The notes: a model not told the origin generated them from the letters alone. Positions 15,999 to 24,317 are shown, numbered from the stretch's first letter. The stretch is 64,000 nt of DNA from UMGS1370 sp963557065 (GCA_963557065.1 CAUWCT010000004.1:18443-82442), one strand, 5' to 3'. Numbers and translations are program-made.

Positions 15999-17054
15999 CT
16001 ACACGCCTAAATATCCTTTTACTAATTCGTAAGTCTGCTCCAGTCCCTTAATATGGGTTCTTTCTGTGCCATGGGAAGCGTGAACGCCCTGGCCAATCAG
16101 CGCGCCTCTGATGTCGTTGCCTCCCTTTAACGCTGCAGACACATCGGAGCCGTAATGCGGGAAAATATCCACTGCATAGTCCAGTCCTTTTTCCTCTGCA
16201 ATCTGGATCAGCCGGTTGGTCATCTCATAATCATAAGGGCCGGAAGAATCCATAGCGCAGATAGATACTTTATATTCATCTCCGTTTAAGTCGTCTCCGA
16301 TGGCGCCCATATCGATTGCTAAAAATTCACTGATGTCTTCCGGAATCCAGGAACCGCCAAATCCTACCTCTTCAAAGTTGCTGACGGCAATCTTTACCGG
16401 ACGATCCGGACGCTTTCCTGTCTCAGACAAATGCTTTAATACTGCCAGAAGCACTGCGACGGAAGCTTTGTCATCTAAATGGCGGGAATTGATAAACCCG
16501 CTTTCTGTATAGCGGAACATGGGATCAAAACTGATGTAATCGCCTGCGCTGATTCCCAGGGCTTTTACGTCTTCTTCGTTTTTGACCGGCTCGTCAATAC
16601 GAATTTCCATATTTTTCAGCTTTCTTTCCATGGTTCTGGCATCGTCATAAGTGTGTACGGAAGGCGCTGTGGTAAGAATGGTTCCAGTATAGGTCTTTCC
16701 GGCGCGGGTGTGAATCTTGCAGTAAGTTCCCTCGATGGATTCCATCATATACCCGCCTACGCTGACAAACCGAAGGGTTCCCTGGGAACTGATGGAACGG
16801 ACCATAGCCCCTAAAGTATCTCCGTGGGCGGTCAGTCCTAACGTCTCTTTTTCTTCGCAGCCGCAGGCAGCGGGAACTTCAATAATCAGGCCGCCCTTTT
16901 TGCTGTAAAATGAAGAGAATCCGAAGCGTTTCGCTTCTTTCTCAATGGTTTCCATAATCTCTTTTGTAAATCCGCTGGGGCTGGGAATATTCACCAGCTT
17001 TTCTAAAATTTTTACTATATATTCCATTTCTGGCGTCAATATCTGCTTACTCAT
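15999..17054 (-). CDS. M42-family metallo-aminopeptidase
   Basis: A 351-residue peptidase of family M42 (glutamyl aminopeptidase/YsdC/FrvX group, sometimes annotated as endoglucanase CelM). The dinuclear metal site is complete: His in LTAHGDTLG, the bridging Asp in SRHLDDKAS, the catalytic Glu pair in VSNFEEVGFGG, Asp in LAIDMGAIG, and the last His in GVHASHGTER. These enzymes are cytoplasmic, dodecameric peptide-trimming aminopeptidases. The gene overlaps the large glycosyltransferase by 4 bases (ATGA) and has AAGGAGG. A peptidase in a glycan operon is unexpected; it may simply be co-transcribed. Confidence 0.9.
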   Translation of the reverse strand: MSKQILTPEMEYIVKILEKLVNIPSPSGFTKEIMETIEKEAKRFGFSSFYSKKGGLIIEVPAACGCEEKETLGLTAHGDTLGAMVRSISSQGTLRFVSVGGYMMESIEGTYCKIHTRAGKTYTGTILTTAPSVHTYDDARTMERKLKNMEIRIDEPVKNEEDVKALGISAGDYISFDPMFRYTESGFINSRHLDDKASVAVLLAVLKHLSETGKRPDRPVKIAVSNFEEVGFGGSWIPEDISEFLAIDMGAIGDDLNGDEYKVSICAMDSSGPYDYEMTNRLIQIAEEKGLDYAVDIFPHYGSDVSAALKGGNDIRGALIGQGVHASHGTERTHIKGLEQTYELVKGYLGV

Positions 17055-20000
17055 CTGGTAAAGTCCTCCTTAATCACATCCCAGGCTCCGTCTACGCTGA
17101 AATGAGCCTTGATATAGTCCTGTGTACTGTCTGACAACTGTTTTAAACGTTTGGTATCCTGATATAATTTTACGGTTTTATCTGCAAATTCTTCTGCTCC
17201 GTCTGCAATTTCCAGGGTCTTTTCTACATCCGGAATTCCCTCTGCGCCGATGGACGTGGTCACAATGGGCGCGCCGTTGTAAATGGCTTCTACTACTTTG
17301 CCTTTTACCCCTGCGCCGTAGCGGAGAGGAACTACAACAATCCGGCACTTCTGATAAATATCTTCCAGTTCTTCATCACTGACAAATCCCTTTATGATAA
17401 TGCCGTTTCCAGGCTGTTCCAGCCCTTTAATCTCGTCGGTCACTTTGGATCCCACTACGTAAAACTTCATATCCGGAATCTGTGCCCGAATCAGCGGGAA
17501 AATCTCTCTGGCAAACCACAATACTGCGTCTGCATTGGGCGGATGGGCAAATCCTCCCACAAATACCAGTCCTTCCCGCTTTTCAAAGTCTTCTTCTATC
17601 TTGTCTAAAAACTTATCATAAACATACGCGGTAATGGCTTTTACCGGAATCTCCGGATTGATTTTGTGGATAGCCTGCTCTTCGATATAAGACGGATAAT
17701 AGGAAACCTCCGCTTTCTGCATCATAGAAAGTTCAATAGCCCGCCAATAGTCCGCCTCCCGCTTTATCTTAATATCTCCGGTCAGTTCATATTCCCGTCC
17801 TAACCGCAGGAAGTGAAGGTCATGGCCATAATAAATGACCTTGATATTGGTGTGGTCTTTGATAAAGTCTACGTACTTAGTGGCAATATGGGGCCGGTTT
17901 AAGTAGGCAAAATCAATTTCATCCCCATTTTTTTCCAGCCAGTCCCAGATGCCGGTCTGGTACTCCTGACCGTAAAGGATTTCCACTCCCATCTGCTGCA
18001 GCGTAGTAGAATATGGCTCTTCGTGAAGGAAGTTGTCTCCTAAAAACTTGACTGCAAACCCCTTTTTCAGAAACATCTTAATATACTGATACGTGGTCTT
18101 GGAACCTGCGTCCTTGTCAAAGGTAGGTACGTAGTGATCCACGATCAACACCACCGGCTTTTTCTGGCTTCTCTCTCTTGCCCTGAACGGGTTTGGATTG
18201 CCGTCATTTACCGACTGCTTCTTAAACTCGTCTGCCCATTTTTCTTTTAACTTTCTGCTGTTTTCCACCTGGTACCGCTTTAAACCAGTGCCGTTGACAT
18301 CGGTTCCGTTGGAAACGCCTTCAAAGTGAATAACCTTGGAAAGAGGCTGATATACTACCCTGTAGCCTGCTTTCCGGACTTCAAATGCCAGATCCGAGTC
18401 CTCACAGTAAGCAGGGGCAAACCGGTCGTCAAAGCCGCCGATCTGATCCCACAATGATTTAGAAAGCAGAATGGCCGCGCCGGAAATATAATCCACGTCT
18501 TTTACATAGTTGTATTCTGCCTTGTCCGGATTGTCCAGACGGCCGTAATTCCAGCCGGAACCGTCGCTCCAGATGATTCCTCCTGCTTCCTGCAGACGGC
18601 CGTCCGGATAAACCAGCTTAGATCCTACCATACCAATCGTTGGATCTGACTGAATCAGCGTTACCAGAGAACTGAGCCATCCGTCGGTTACCTGGGTGTC
18701 GTTATTTAAAAACATGATATAACGGCCTCTGGCCTTTTTTGCCGCCTGGTTGCAGTTTCTTAAAAATCCCTGGTTTTCCTGATTCCTTCTGATAACCAGG
18801 TTTTCCGCAAATTTAGGCAGCTCTGCCGTCGCATCCGTAGATACGTCGTCTGCAATGATGATTTCATAAGCCACGTCCGGCGTATGCTCTAAAATCGACT
18901 TTAAGCAGGCATAGGTATAGTGAATCTGGTTGTAAACCGGAATAATAATGGAAACTTCCGGCTGTTCCTCTTTTGGAAATACCAGTTTGCCGGTTTCCCG
19001 ATAGCCGTCTCCGATCTTAAAATCTCCTTCTATCCGGTTGCGTCCCTCTCTGGTCACATACAGCCGTCCATAATAACCTGGATGGCGCACCGTTCCAATG
19101 GCGTATTTTAACACTTTATGGCGTCTGGTTCCTTTTGGGAAACGGCGGCGCACCGCATTGGCCAGTTTCCGGTAAACCTTGTAAATCAAGGCTTCATGGC
19201 CATTTAAATAGGTCATGGTTTTTCCCATCTCGTCAATCTCGTGACGCAGGTCTTTGATGATAATCTCCAGGTTGGCCACATGATTGTTGGTCAGGCGCAG
19301 GATTTCCTGATCTTTTTTAATGGTAATATTGCGGTCTTCCTCTTCTTCCTGAAGCACTACAATCCGCTCCATGGCTTTGTTTAAGTCCGCATCCTTCTGC
19401 TTTAATTCTTCTCCGGTAACGATTCTCTGCTCAAAATGCTTTAAATATCCCTGGTCGCTGTCTCCATGAACATAGGACTGGAAAGATTTCTCCATATCGC
19501 CATATACAGCCGCCGCTTCCGGACAGATGCCAAACTCTGCTAAAAAGGAGGTCAGATCGCCATATTCCATCAGCTTTTCATATTTATAATAAAAGTAAGC
19601 CAGATTCCGGTAGCGGACAAACTCAGCAGGAATAGGGAAATCAAAGACCCACTCGTAGTCAATAACCCAGATTCTGCCGTTTTCATCCTTCATCATATTT
19701 TCAAAAATACCGTCTAAGTTGGTAACTGGATAAGAGTCTCCAGTAAAGGAAAAACCGTCTGGCTGACATCCAAAGACCGCTTCAAAAGCCTCTGTTCTGG
19801 TAAATGGAATCATGGTTCCATCTGTTACGGAAAAGACCCGTTCCATGGTCTCACTGACTGCCCGAACTGGCGCCTGGCCATTTTTAATCTGCCTTCCCAG
19901 GATTTCTGCCAGGGTCTCCCCTTTGATAAATGGAAATCTGGCCGTCCGGCCATCTGGGCTGACCGTCACGTCGGCTGCCTCGATATTCCGATAACACTGC

Positions 20001-20167
20001 TTTAACTGCTCTTTTTTCTCTTTTAAGGACTGGATATGACCAGACGCCGCCGCAGTCAGCGCGGTTTTTTCCACCCATTTCTTTCCTGCGTCTTCAATAA
20101 TACTGGTCCGGATCTGAAACTCTTCTTTTCTGGTCCGGTTGTATTTTACAAAAATTGTCTCTTTCAT
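17051..20167 (-). CDS. kinase-like / coiled-coil / GT2 / GT4 fusion glycosyltransferase
   Basis: A 1038-residue multidomain protein. Residues 1-250 look like a degenerate protein-kinase or aminoglycoside-phosphotransferase fold, with NLDGIFENM and VIDYEWVFDF where a catalytic loop and metal-binding Asp would lie. Residues 255-320 form a predicted coiled coil (EEEEDRNITIKKDQEILRL). Residues 405-640 are a GT2 domain (SIIIPVYNQ, ADDVSTDAT, FLNNDTQVTDG, CEDSDLAFEVRKAG). Residues 670-1038 are a GT4 domain (VDHYVPTFDKDAGS, FVGGFAHPPNADAV, PLRYGAGVKGKVVEA). The second of two tandem ATGs is used, with GGGAG at 5-base spacing. It is probably a polysaccharide chain-building enzyme acting with the Wzt ATPase (inference). 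Confidence 0.85.
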   Translation of the reverse strand: MKETIFVKYNRTRKEEFQIRTSIIEDAGKKWVEKTALTAAASGHIQSLKEKKEQLKQCYRNIEAADVTVSPDGRTARFPFIKGETLAEILGRQIKNGQAPVRAVSETMERVFSVTDGTMIPFTRTEAFEAVFGCQPDGFSFTGDSYPVTNLDGIFENMMKDENGRIWVIDYEWVFDFPIPAEFVRYRNLAYFYYKYEKLMEYGDLTSFLAEFGICPEAAAVYGDMEKSFQSYVHGDSDQGYLKHFEQRIVTGEELKQKDADLNKAMERIVVLQEEEEDRNITIKKDQEILRLTNNHVANLEIIIKDLRHEIDEMGKTMTYLNGHEALIYKVYRKLANAVRRRFPKGTRRHKVLKYAIGTVRHPGYYGRLYVTREGRNRIEGDFKIGDGYRETGKLVFPKEEQPEVSIIIPVYNQIHYTYACLKSILEHTPDVAYEIIIADDVSTDATAELPKFAENLVIRRNQENQGFLRNCNQAAKKARGRYIMFLNNDTQVTDGWLSSLVTLIQSDPTIGMVGSKLVYPDGRLQEAGGIIWSDGSGWNYGRLDNPDKAEYNYVKDVDYISGAAILLSKSLWDQIGGFDDRFAPAYCEDSDLAFEVRKAGYRVVYQPLSKVIHFEGVSNGTDVNGTGLKRYQVENSRKLKEKWADEFKKQSVNDGNPNPFRARERSQKKPVVLIVDHYVPTFDKDAGSKTTYQYIKMFLKKGFAVKFLGDNFLHEEPYSTTLQQMGVEILYGQEYQTGIWDWLEKNGDEIDFAYLNRPHIATKYVDFIKDHTNIKVIYYGHDLHFLRLGREYELTGDIKIKREADYWRAIELSMMQKAEVSYYPSYIEEQAIHKINPEIPVKAITAYVYDKFLDKIEEDFEKREGLVFVGGFAHPPNADAVLWFAREIFPLIRAQIPDMKFYVVGSKVTDEIKGLEQPGNGIIIKGFVSDEELEDIYQKCRIVVVPLRYGAGVKGKVVEAIYNGAPIVTTSIGAEGIPDVEKTLEIADGAEEFADKTVKLYQDTKRLKQLSDSTQDYIKAHFSVDGAWDVIKEDFTR

Positions 20168-20991
20168 CATTTCTCCCAAATTACCAGATAAGAATCTGCA
20201 AACTGCGGAAACTGCCCTTCCCGCAAAAGTTCGTCAAATCCGGCTTCTTCGCTGAAATACCGGAATCCAGGTCTGTCATAGGCCACAGACAGATTACTTA
20301 ATTCGCCTTTTTCCGGCAGACGTTTGTCTGAATAGACTGCCGTCGGAAGGCGGTAATCCGGTACTGGATAATACACTGTGGGCTCATGGCCGTCCATACA
20401 TTCTTTTGTTATTCCGCCTAAAATTCTCCAGGTCAGGGGCATCGTTTCTTCTTCCTGCTCTGCTCCTGCAAAAATCCGCAGTCCAATCCGGTTAAATCCG
20501 GCAATGATCAGCTGTCCCTGAGGCTTTAGCCATTTCCTTAACAGGCGCAGCGCTTCCTTTAGTCCTGCTTCTTCATCCTGCCTGTTTTCTGATAATCCAA
20601 AAATCAGATCCTTTCTAAGTTCCGGAACAAAAATATAGTCATAACGTTCCGGCTCCAGACTTTCTGCGGAGACTGCTTTTAACAGATTCACATTTTCTGC
20701 CTGGGGATAGCGGCGCTTTACTACTTCCAGATCCTCATCCTTCTGATCCCACACGTCTATCTGATCCAGCCGTCCTGCCAGCATACCGGTTAAAGCGCCG
20801 TAATCTGCTCCAACTTGCAGAAGCCGTCCTTTCTCATTCCAGTCATACCACTCCAGCAAATTTTCCCGAATCGGGGACAGGGCGTATAATACTTCCGGAT
20901 CTTCTTCTGTTTCCAGGGCGTTCTGGATGCCGTCCGGTCCGGAACCATATTTTTCTAATATATCTAAAATCTGATAGCTAATATCCTTCAT
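20167..20991 (-). CDS. class I SAM-dependent methyltransferase-like protein
   Basis: A 274-residue protein with a Rossmann-type methyltransferase core. Motif I is LLQVGADYGALTGMLAGRL, motif II is the acidic strand end IDVWDQKDEDLEVVKRRY, then YDYIFVPELR and the post-motif LLRKWLKPQGQLIIAG. In glycan operons such enzymes often cap a growing chain by methylation so that Wzt can recognise it; whether that applies here is inference. It overlaps the ABC gene by 4 bases and the large glycosyltransferase by 1 base. It may also be an inactive scaffold, because the C-terminal third is unlike known families. Confidence 0.7.
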   Translation of the reverse strand: MKDISYQILDILEKYGSGPDGIQNALETEEDPEVLYALSPIRENLLEWYDWNEKGRLLQVGADYGALTGMLAGRLDQIDVWDQKDEDLEVVKRRYPQAENVNLLKAVSAESLEPERYDYIFVPELRKDLIFGLSENRQDEEAGLKEALRLLRKWLKPQGQLIIAGFNRIGLRIFAGAEQEEETMPLTWRILGGITKECMDGHEPTVYYPVPDYRLPTAVYSDKRLPEKGELSNLSVAYDRPGFRYFSEEAGFDELLREGQFPQFADSYLVIWEK

Positions 20992-22346
20992 CGTTTCACT
21001 GCCTTTACCTGGGATTCCATGTCATAAACCCCAACTGTATTTTTGTTGGAAATTACGGTTAAATTGGCCACGTCATAAAGCCGGTGGTACACCACGTGTT
21101 CCCCATGCTCAAATCCGGTGCAGCTCATGGACAGCAGGTATTCTCCACCCTGAAGGGTCATTTTCTGGGTAAATTCTACCTGGTACTCATCCCCGTTTTT
21201 TACCGGTTTAATATCGGTTCCCTCAAACATGGTATTGGTTCCCGTTAAATCCGTTCCCTTTTTGTCCTTAATCGTATAGGTAAAAATAGGCGCTTCTATG
21301 TCCGCATGGAAACGGATGCATTCCCGAATGGTAAACATCTCTCCTTTGATCAGAAGATTGGTCAGGCTTCCTCTCTCGTCAAACAGCCCCAGATCATAAA
21401 TCTCTGCCCTGCCGTCACCGTATTCCGTACGGTTGGCGTTGATGGTAATTTTAGACTTCATCAGAGGACGGTCCAACTGATACGTCTCCTCCAATCTGGT
21501 CTTTTCTGACGTAAAGTCAGTTTTCTCTAAATCAGTAAGACCGCCCTGCTCTGTATTCCCTTCTTTTTCCAATTCCAGTTCTTCATCCAGGGCTTCCATC
21601 TGCCCTGCCAGAATCTTCTTATACAAATCTACCATGTGGCCTGCGCTTCCCTCTGCCACAAAATTGCCCTTATTGAGCAGCACCACTTTCTCGCAATACT
21701 TGATAATGCTTCCCATATCATGGGTTACCATCAGAATCGTCGTACCGCTCTTACGGATTTCTTCCATCCTGCGGTAGCACTTGGACTGGAAGAACACGTC
21801 TCCTACTGAAAGCGCCTCGTCTACTATCAGAATCTCCGGTTCTACGTTAATGGCCAGAGCAAAGGCCAGGCGGACAAACATACCGCTGGAATAGGTCTTA
21901 ACCGGCTGGTAGACAAAGTCTCCGATCTCTGCAAAATCCAGAATATCCTGAAGCTTGTCATCCATTTCCTTTTTGGAATACCCCATCATGGTTCCATTCA
22001 TATAAATGTTCTCAATTCCGGTATAGTCCATGTTAAATCCGGCTCCCAGCTCCAGCAGGGCGGAAATCTTTCCGTTTACCTTAACTTGTCCGGTAGTCGG
22101 GGTCAGAACTCCGGTAATAATCTTTAAAATCGTAGATTTTCCAGAACCGTTAGTGCCGATAATTCCAACGGTTTGTCCTTTTTCCACATGAAAAGAAAGC
22201 TCATTCAGGGCGTAAAAATCTTTGTGATATTCTTTATGGGAAAGATTTAAAGATTCTTTCAGCCTGTCGATGGGCTTATCATATAATTTGTAAATCTTCG
22301 TTACTTTATCCACTTCTATGGCATAGTTATTGTTTAATTCAGACAT
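20988..22346 (-). CDS. ABC transporter ATPase for polysaccharide export, Wzt type with C-terminal binding domain
   Basis: A 452-residue protein. Residues 1-250 are an ABC ATPase: Walker A GTNGSGKST, signature YSSGMFVRLA, Walker B ILIVDEALSVGD and the H-loop VTHD. The remaining 200 residues hold an acidic linker and a beta-sandwich domain like Wzt-C, which binds the non-reducing end of the exported glycan. It powers export of undecaprenyl-linked glycan. The ORF is open 53 codons upstream, but ATG 22346 with GGAGG and the promoter at 22.46 kb fix the start. It is the first gene of the operon. The partner permease (Wzm/TagG) is not beside it. Confidence 0.88.
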   Translation of the reverse strand: MSELNNNYAIEVDKVTKIYKLYDKPIDRLKESLNLSHKEYHKDFYALNELSFHVEKGQTVGIIGTNGSGKSTILKIITGVLTPTTGQVKVNGKISALLELGAGFNMDYTGIENIYMNGTMMGYSKKEMDDKLQDILDFAEIGDFVYQPVKTYSSGMFVRLAFALAINVEPEILIVDEALSVGDVFFQSKCYRRMEEIRKSGTTILMVTHDMGSIIKYCEKVVLLNKGNFVAEGSAGHMVDLYKKILAGQMEALDEELELEKEGNTEQGGLTDLEKTDFTSEKTRLEETYQLDRPLMKSKITINANRTEYGDGRAEIYDLGLFDERGSLTNLLIKGEMFTIRECIRFHADIEAPIFTYTIKDKKGTDLTGTNTMFEGTDIKPVKNGDEYQVEFTQKMTLQGGEYLLSMSCTGFEHGEHVVYHRLYDVANLTVISNKNTVGVYDMESQVKAVKR

Positions 22347-22457
22347 GCTGCCTCCATCTTGTCTTCTCTTAATCTCAGTCTGCTCCAAAACAGTTCTTTT
22401 AGAGCTGCCATAAATGTGGAAATCCGCATTACGGCATACTAAGCGCATTATATGGGG

Positions 22458-22486
22458 AGTATACCACAAATGGAGGACTGCCGCAA
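22458..22486 (-). promoter_or_regulatory. main promoter of the glycan operon
   Basis: TTGCGG (22481-22486), 17-base spacer, TATACT (22458-22463) on the minus strand. The transcript would have a roughly 105-base leader before the Wzt start. No other equally good promoter was seen before 1.1 kb. Confidence 0.7.
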
Positions 22487-22493
22487 GATATGG

Positions 22494-22540
22494 AAAAACA
22501 GTCAAGGATGTGATTTTTCACCCGCATCTCCTGACTGTTT
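22494..22540 (-). terminator. terminator of the toxin-antitoxin operon
   Basis: AAACAGTCA and TGACTGTTT arms with an extended inner stem (GGAG/ATG with CAT/CC), followed by TTTTT on the minus strand. It separates the toxin gene from the glycan promoter 8 bases further on. Confidence 0.75.
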
Positions 22541-22551
22541 CTTGAGATTTT

Positions 22552-22821
22552 TTATTTATCACTATAGTGTCCACGACAATGCGCAATATAAATTCGGTTT
22601 GCATCCATATGGTAGACCAGACGATTTTTATCATCTATTCTACGGCTAAATTCTCCCTGCAAGTCTCCTGTAAGAGGTTCCGGTTTACCAATGCCCTGCA
22701 TACAGCCATTGCGTTCAATGTCTTTAATAAGTTGATTAATTTGTTTTAGCGTCTTCTTATCCTGGGACTGCCAGTACAAATAGTTTTCCCATGCTTCATC
22801 TGACCAGATCTTTTCACTCAT
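22552..22821 (-). CDS. yoeB: Txe/YoeB-family toxin, ribosome-dependent mRNA endonuclease
   Basis: An 89-residue RelE-superfamily toxin very close to YoeB along its whole length: KIWSDEAWENYLYW at the start, GKPEPL with the Glu46 equivalent, RRIDDKNRLVY with Arg65, and CRGHYSDK with His83-Tyr84. These residues cleave mRNA in the ribosomal A site. The gene overlaps the antitoxin by 8 bases, as expected for a coupled pair. No truncation or loss of key residues is seen, so the toxin should be active. Confidence 0.92.
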   Translation of the reverse strand: MSEKIWSDEAWENYLYWQSQDKKTLKQINQLIKDIERNGCMQGIGKPEPLTGDLQGEFSRRIDDKNRLVYHMDANRIYIAHCRGHYSDK

Positions 22822-23083
22822 CTCCTACCTCAATCAACTCGTGTGCCGTCCCATGACCTGCCCGAAGTTCCTGAACAGATTTTTTCACATGAGCCATATT
22901 CGTTTCAGAGAAAAAAGGATCGGAAGCTTGTGTAATCTCAAAAGGAATACGGTTTTCACGAAGAACAGCTTTTACAAACAGATTAATCGCTGTTGACGTG
23001 TTTAATCCAACATTAGAACAAAATGTATCAAAATTAATTTTATCATTTGCATCAACACGAGCAGTAATCGTAGCTTGAGCCAT
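22814..23083 (-). CDS. RelB/DinJ-family antitoxin
   Basis: An 89-residue antitoxin. The N-terminal ribbon-helix-helix DNA-binding domain (TITARVDANDKINFDTFC, then STAINLFVKAVLRENRIPFE) is of the RelB/DinJ type, not the YefM/Phd type usually paired with YoeB. The C-terminal half should wrap the toxin. ATG 23083 has AGGAG at 8 bases; the longer reading to 23107 contains it. The pair is likely autoregulated through the CTATT/AATAG palindrome in the promoter. Confidence 0.88.
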   Translation of the reverse strand: MAQATITARVDANDKINFDTFCSNVGLNTSTAINLFVKAVLRENRIPFEITQASDPFFSETNMAHVKKSVQELRAGHGTAHELIEVGDE

Positions 23084-23116
23084 ACAAAAATCTCCTTTCG
23101 TATTCATTCTGTGATT

Positions 23117-23145
23117 ATTATAACTCTATTGTATGCAAATAGCAA
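23117..23145 (-). promoter_or_regulatory. promoter and probable operator of the toxin-antitoxin operon
   Basis: TTGCTA (23140-23145), 17-base spacer, TATAAT (23117-23122) on the minus strand. The spacer is occupied by a CTATT-6-6-AATAG inverted repeat, well placed for antitoxin autorepression. Confidence 0.6.
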
Positions 23146-23158
23146 GCAAATATATTAC

Positions 23159-23941
23159 TTACCCCAACACCACATCCAGAATCATCATCACGCTGAACCC
23201 GACTGCAAAAAACAGGGTTCCCACATTGGAGTGGCGTCCTGCTGACATTTCCGGAATCAGTTCTTCTACTACAACATAAAGCATAGCGCCCGCCGCAAAG
23301 CTCAGCAAATACGGCATTGCCGGTATTACCAGGCTGGCGGCTGCCATAGTCAGAATGGTGCCTGCCGGTTCTACCACTCCGGAAAGCATTCCATATAAAA
23401 AAGCCTGCGGTTTTGAAACTCCTTCTGAGCGAAGAGGCATGGAAATAATCGCGCCTTCTGGAAAATTCTGGATTGCAATACCCAACGCGAGAGCCAGCGC
23501 TCCTGCCGCCGTAAGACTGGTACTGCCGTTTAAAAGCCCTGCATACACGACTCCAACCGCCATTCCTTCCGGAATGTTGTGAAGCGTAACAGCCAGAACC
23601 AGCATCGTAGTCTTTTTTAAAGCCTTCTTCGGCCCTTCAGCCTGTTGTGCATTCCGGTGAAGATGAGGAACCAGATGATCCAACAGCAGTAAAAACAAAA
23701 TCCCCAGCCAGAAACCAGCCGCTGCAGGAACAAAGGACCAGACTCCCATATCAGCGGCCTGATCCATGGCGGGAATCAGCAGGCTCCAGATAGAAGCGGC
23801 AACCATAACTCCTGCCGCAAAACCGGAAAGCGCCCGCTGGATTCGGTCGCTTAAAGTACCCTTTATAAAAAATACGCAGGCAGAACCCAGGGCGGTTCCG
23901 ATTATTGGAAATATCATCCCTGGCAATACTTGTATCATCAT
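23159..23941 (-). CDS. ZIP-family metal transporter (GufA/ZupT-like)
   Basis: A 260-residue membrane protein with about eight helices, taking divalent metals (zinc, possibly iron or manganese) into the cell. The two metal-site helices are clear: HNIPEGMAVGVVYAG and IQNFPEGAIISMPLRSEG; a histidine-rich loop HLHRN precedes the first. ATG 23941, the first of two adjacent ATGs, has AAGGAG at 9 bases. The 160-base leader holds a strong hairpin and a DtxR/MntR-like palindrome at the transcription start, which suggests metal-dependent repression (inference). Confidence 0.9.
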   Translation of the reverse strand: MMIQVLPGMIFPIIGTALGSACVFFIKGTLSDRIQRALSGFAAGVMVAASIWSLLIPAMDQAADMGVWSFVPAAAGFWLGILFLLLLDHLVPHLHRNAQQAEGPKKALKKTTMLVLAVTLHNIPEGMAVGVVYAGLLNGSTSLTAAGALALALGIAIQNFPEGAIISMPLRSEGVSKPQAFLYGMLSGVVEPAGTILTMAAASLVIPAMPYLLSFAAGAMLYVVVEELIPEMSAGRHSNVGTLFFAVGFSVMMILDVVLG

Positions 23942-23962
23942 CGTTTTATTCTCCTTCTTCCA

Positions 23963-24025
23963 TAGCATCAGTGTACAGGGGCAACACGCCTCAGAGTGGG
24001 GTATTGCCCCCTGTACACTGATGCT
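23963..24025. repeat. 22-bp-arm hairpin in the ZIP leader, related to a hairpin near 55.6 kb
   Basis: Arms 23963-23984 and 24004-24025 are complementary except for one extra C. The arm sequence TGCCCCTGTACACTGAT recurs at 55600-55616, next to another hairpin. It looks like a dispersed intergenic element or a shared terminator-type structure. Confidence 0.65.
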
Positions 24026-24078
24026 AATCGTTCTATTGGGTCAGACTTATACATCAGGATATTAAGTTCATTCTCTGA

Positions 24079-24128
24079 TTAGTTGTGACTAACTAGTGTC
24101 ATTATACCATAAGTTTCCCATTATGCAA
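24079..24128 (-). promoter_or_regulatory. ZIP promoter with metalloregulator-like operator
   Basis: TTGCAT (24123-24128), 16-base spacer, TATAAT (24101-24106) on the minus strand. The palindrome TTAGTTGTGACTAA (24079-24092) covers the expected transcription start. Its TTAG...CTAA ends resemble DtxR/MntR-type sites. Confidence 0.55.
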
Positions 24129-24150
24129 AGAACTTTTAACATTGCCATTA

Positions 24151-24317
24151 GTGGAATAGTAACAGTTCAGCCATGCATCTTCTTGCCCGCCTGCAGCGGA
24201 CAAGAAACGTCTAGCGTCCGCCCTATAAAGATTCAGACAGAAAAACTCTTATGAAAACAAGTTTTCAACGCTTTTTTCTGCCTGAATCTTCGCATGGCTG
24301 AACTGTTACGTGGAATA
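24151..24317. mobile_element. MITE-like insertion with 18-bp inverted ends and 8-bp target duplication
   Basis: The inserted unit is 24159-24309 (151 bp). Its ends are a perfect 18-bp inverted repeat (24159-24176 and 24292-24309, GTAACAGTTCAGCCATGC), with a second inner inverted pair (AGATTCAG.CAGAAAAA with TTTTTCTG.CTGAATCT). It is flanked by GTGGAATA at 24151-24158 and 24310-24317, an 8-bp direct repeat that fits a target-site duplication. It contains no gene, so it would need a transposase from elsewhere. Confidence 0.8.
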
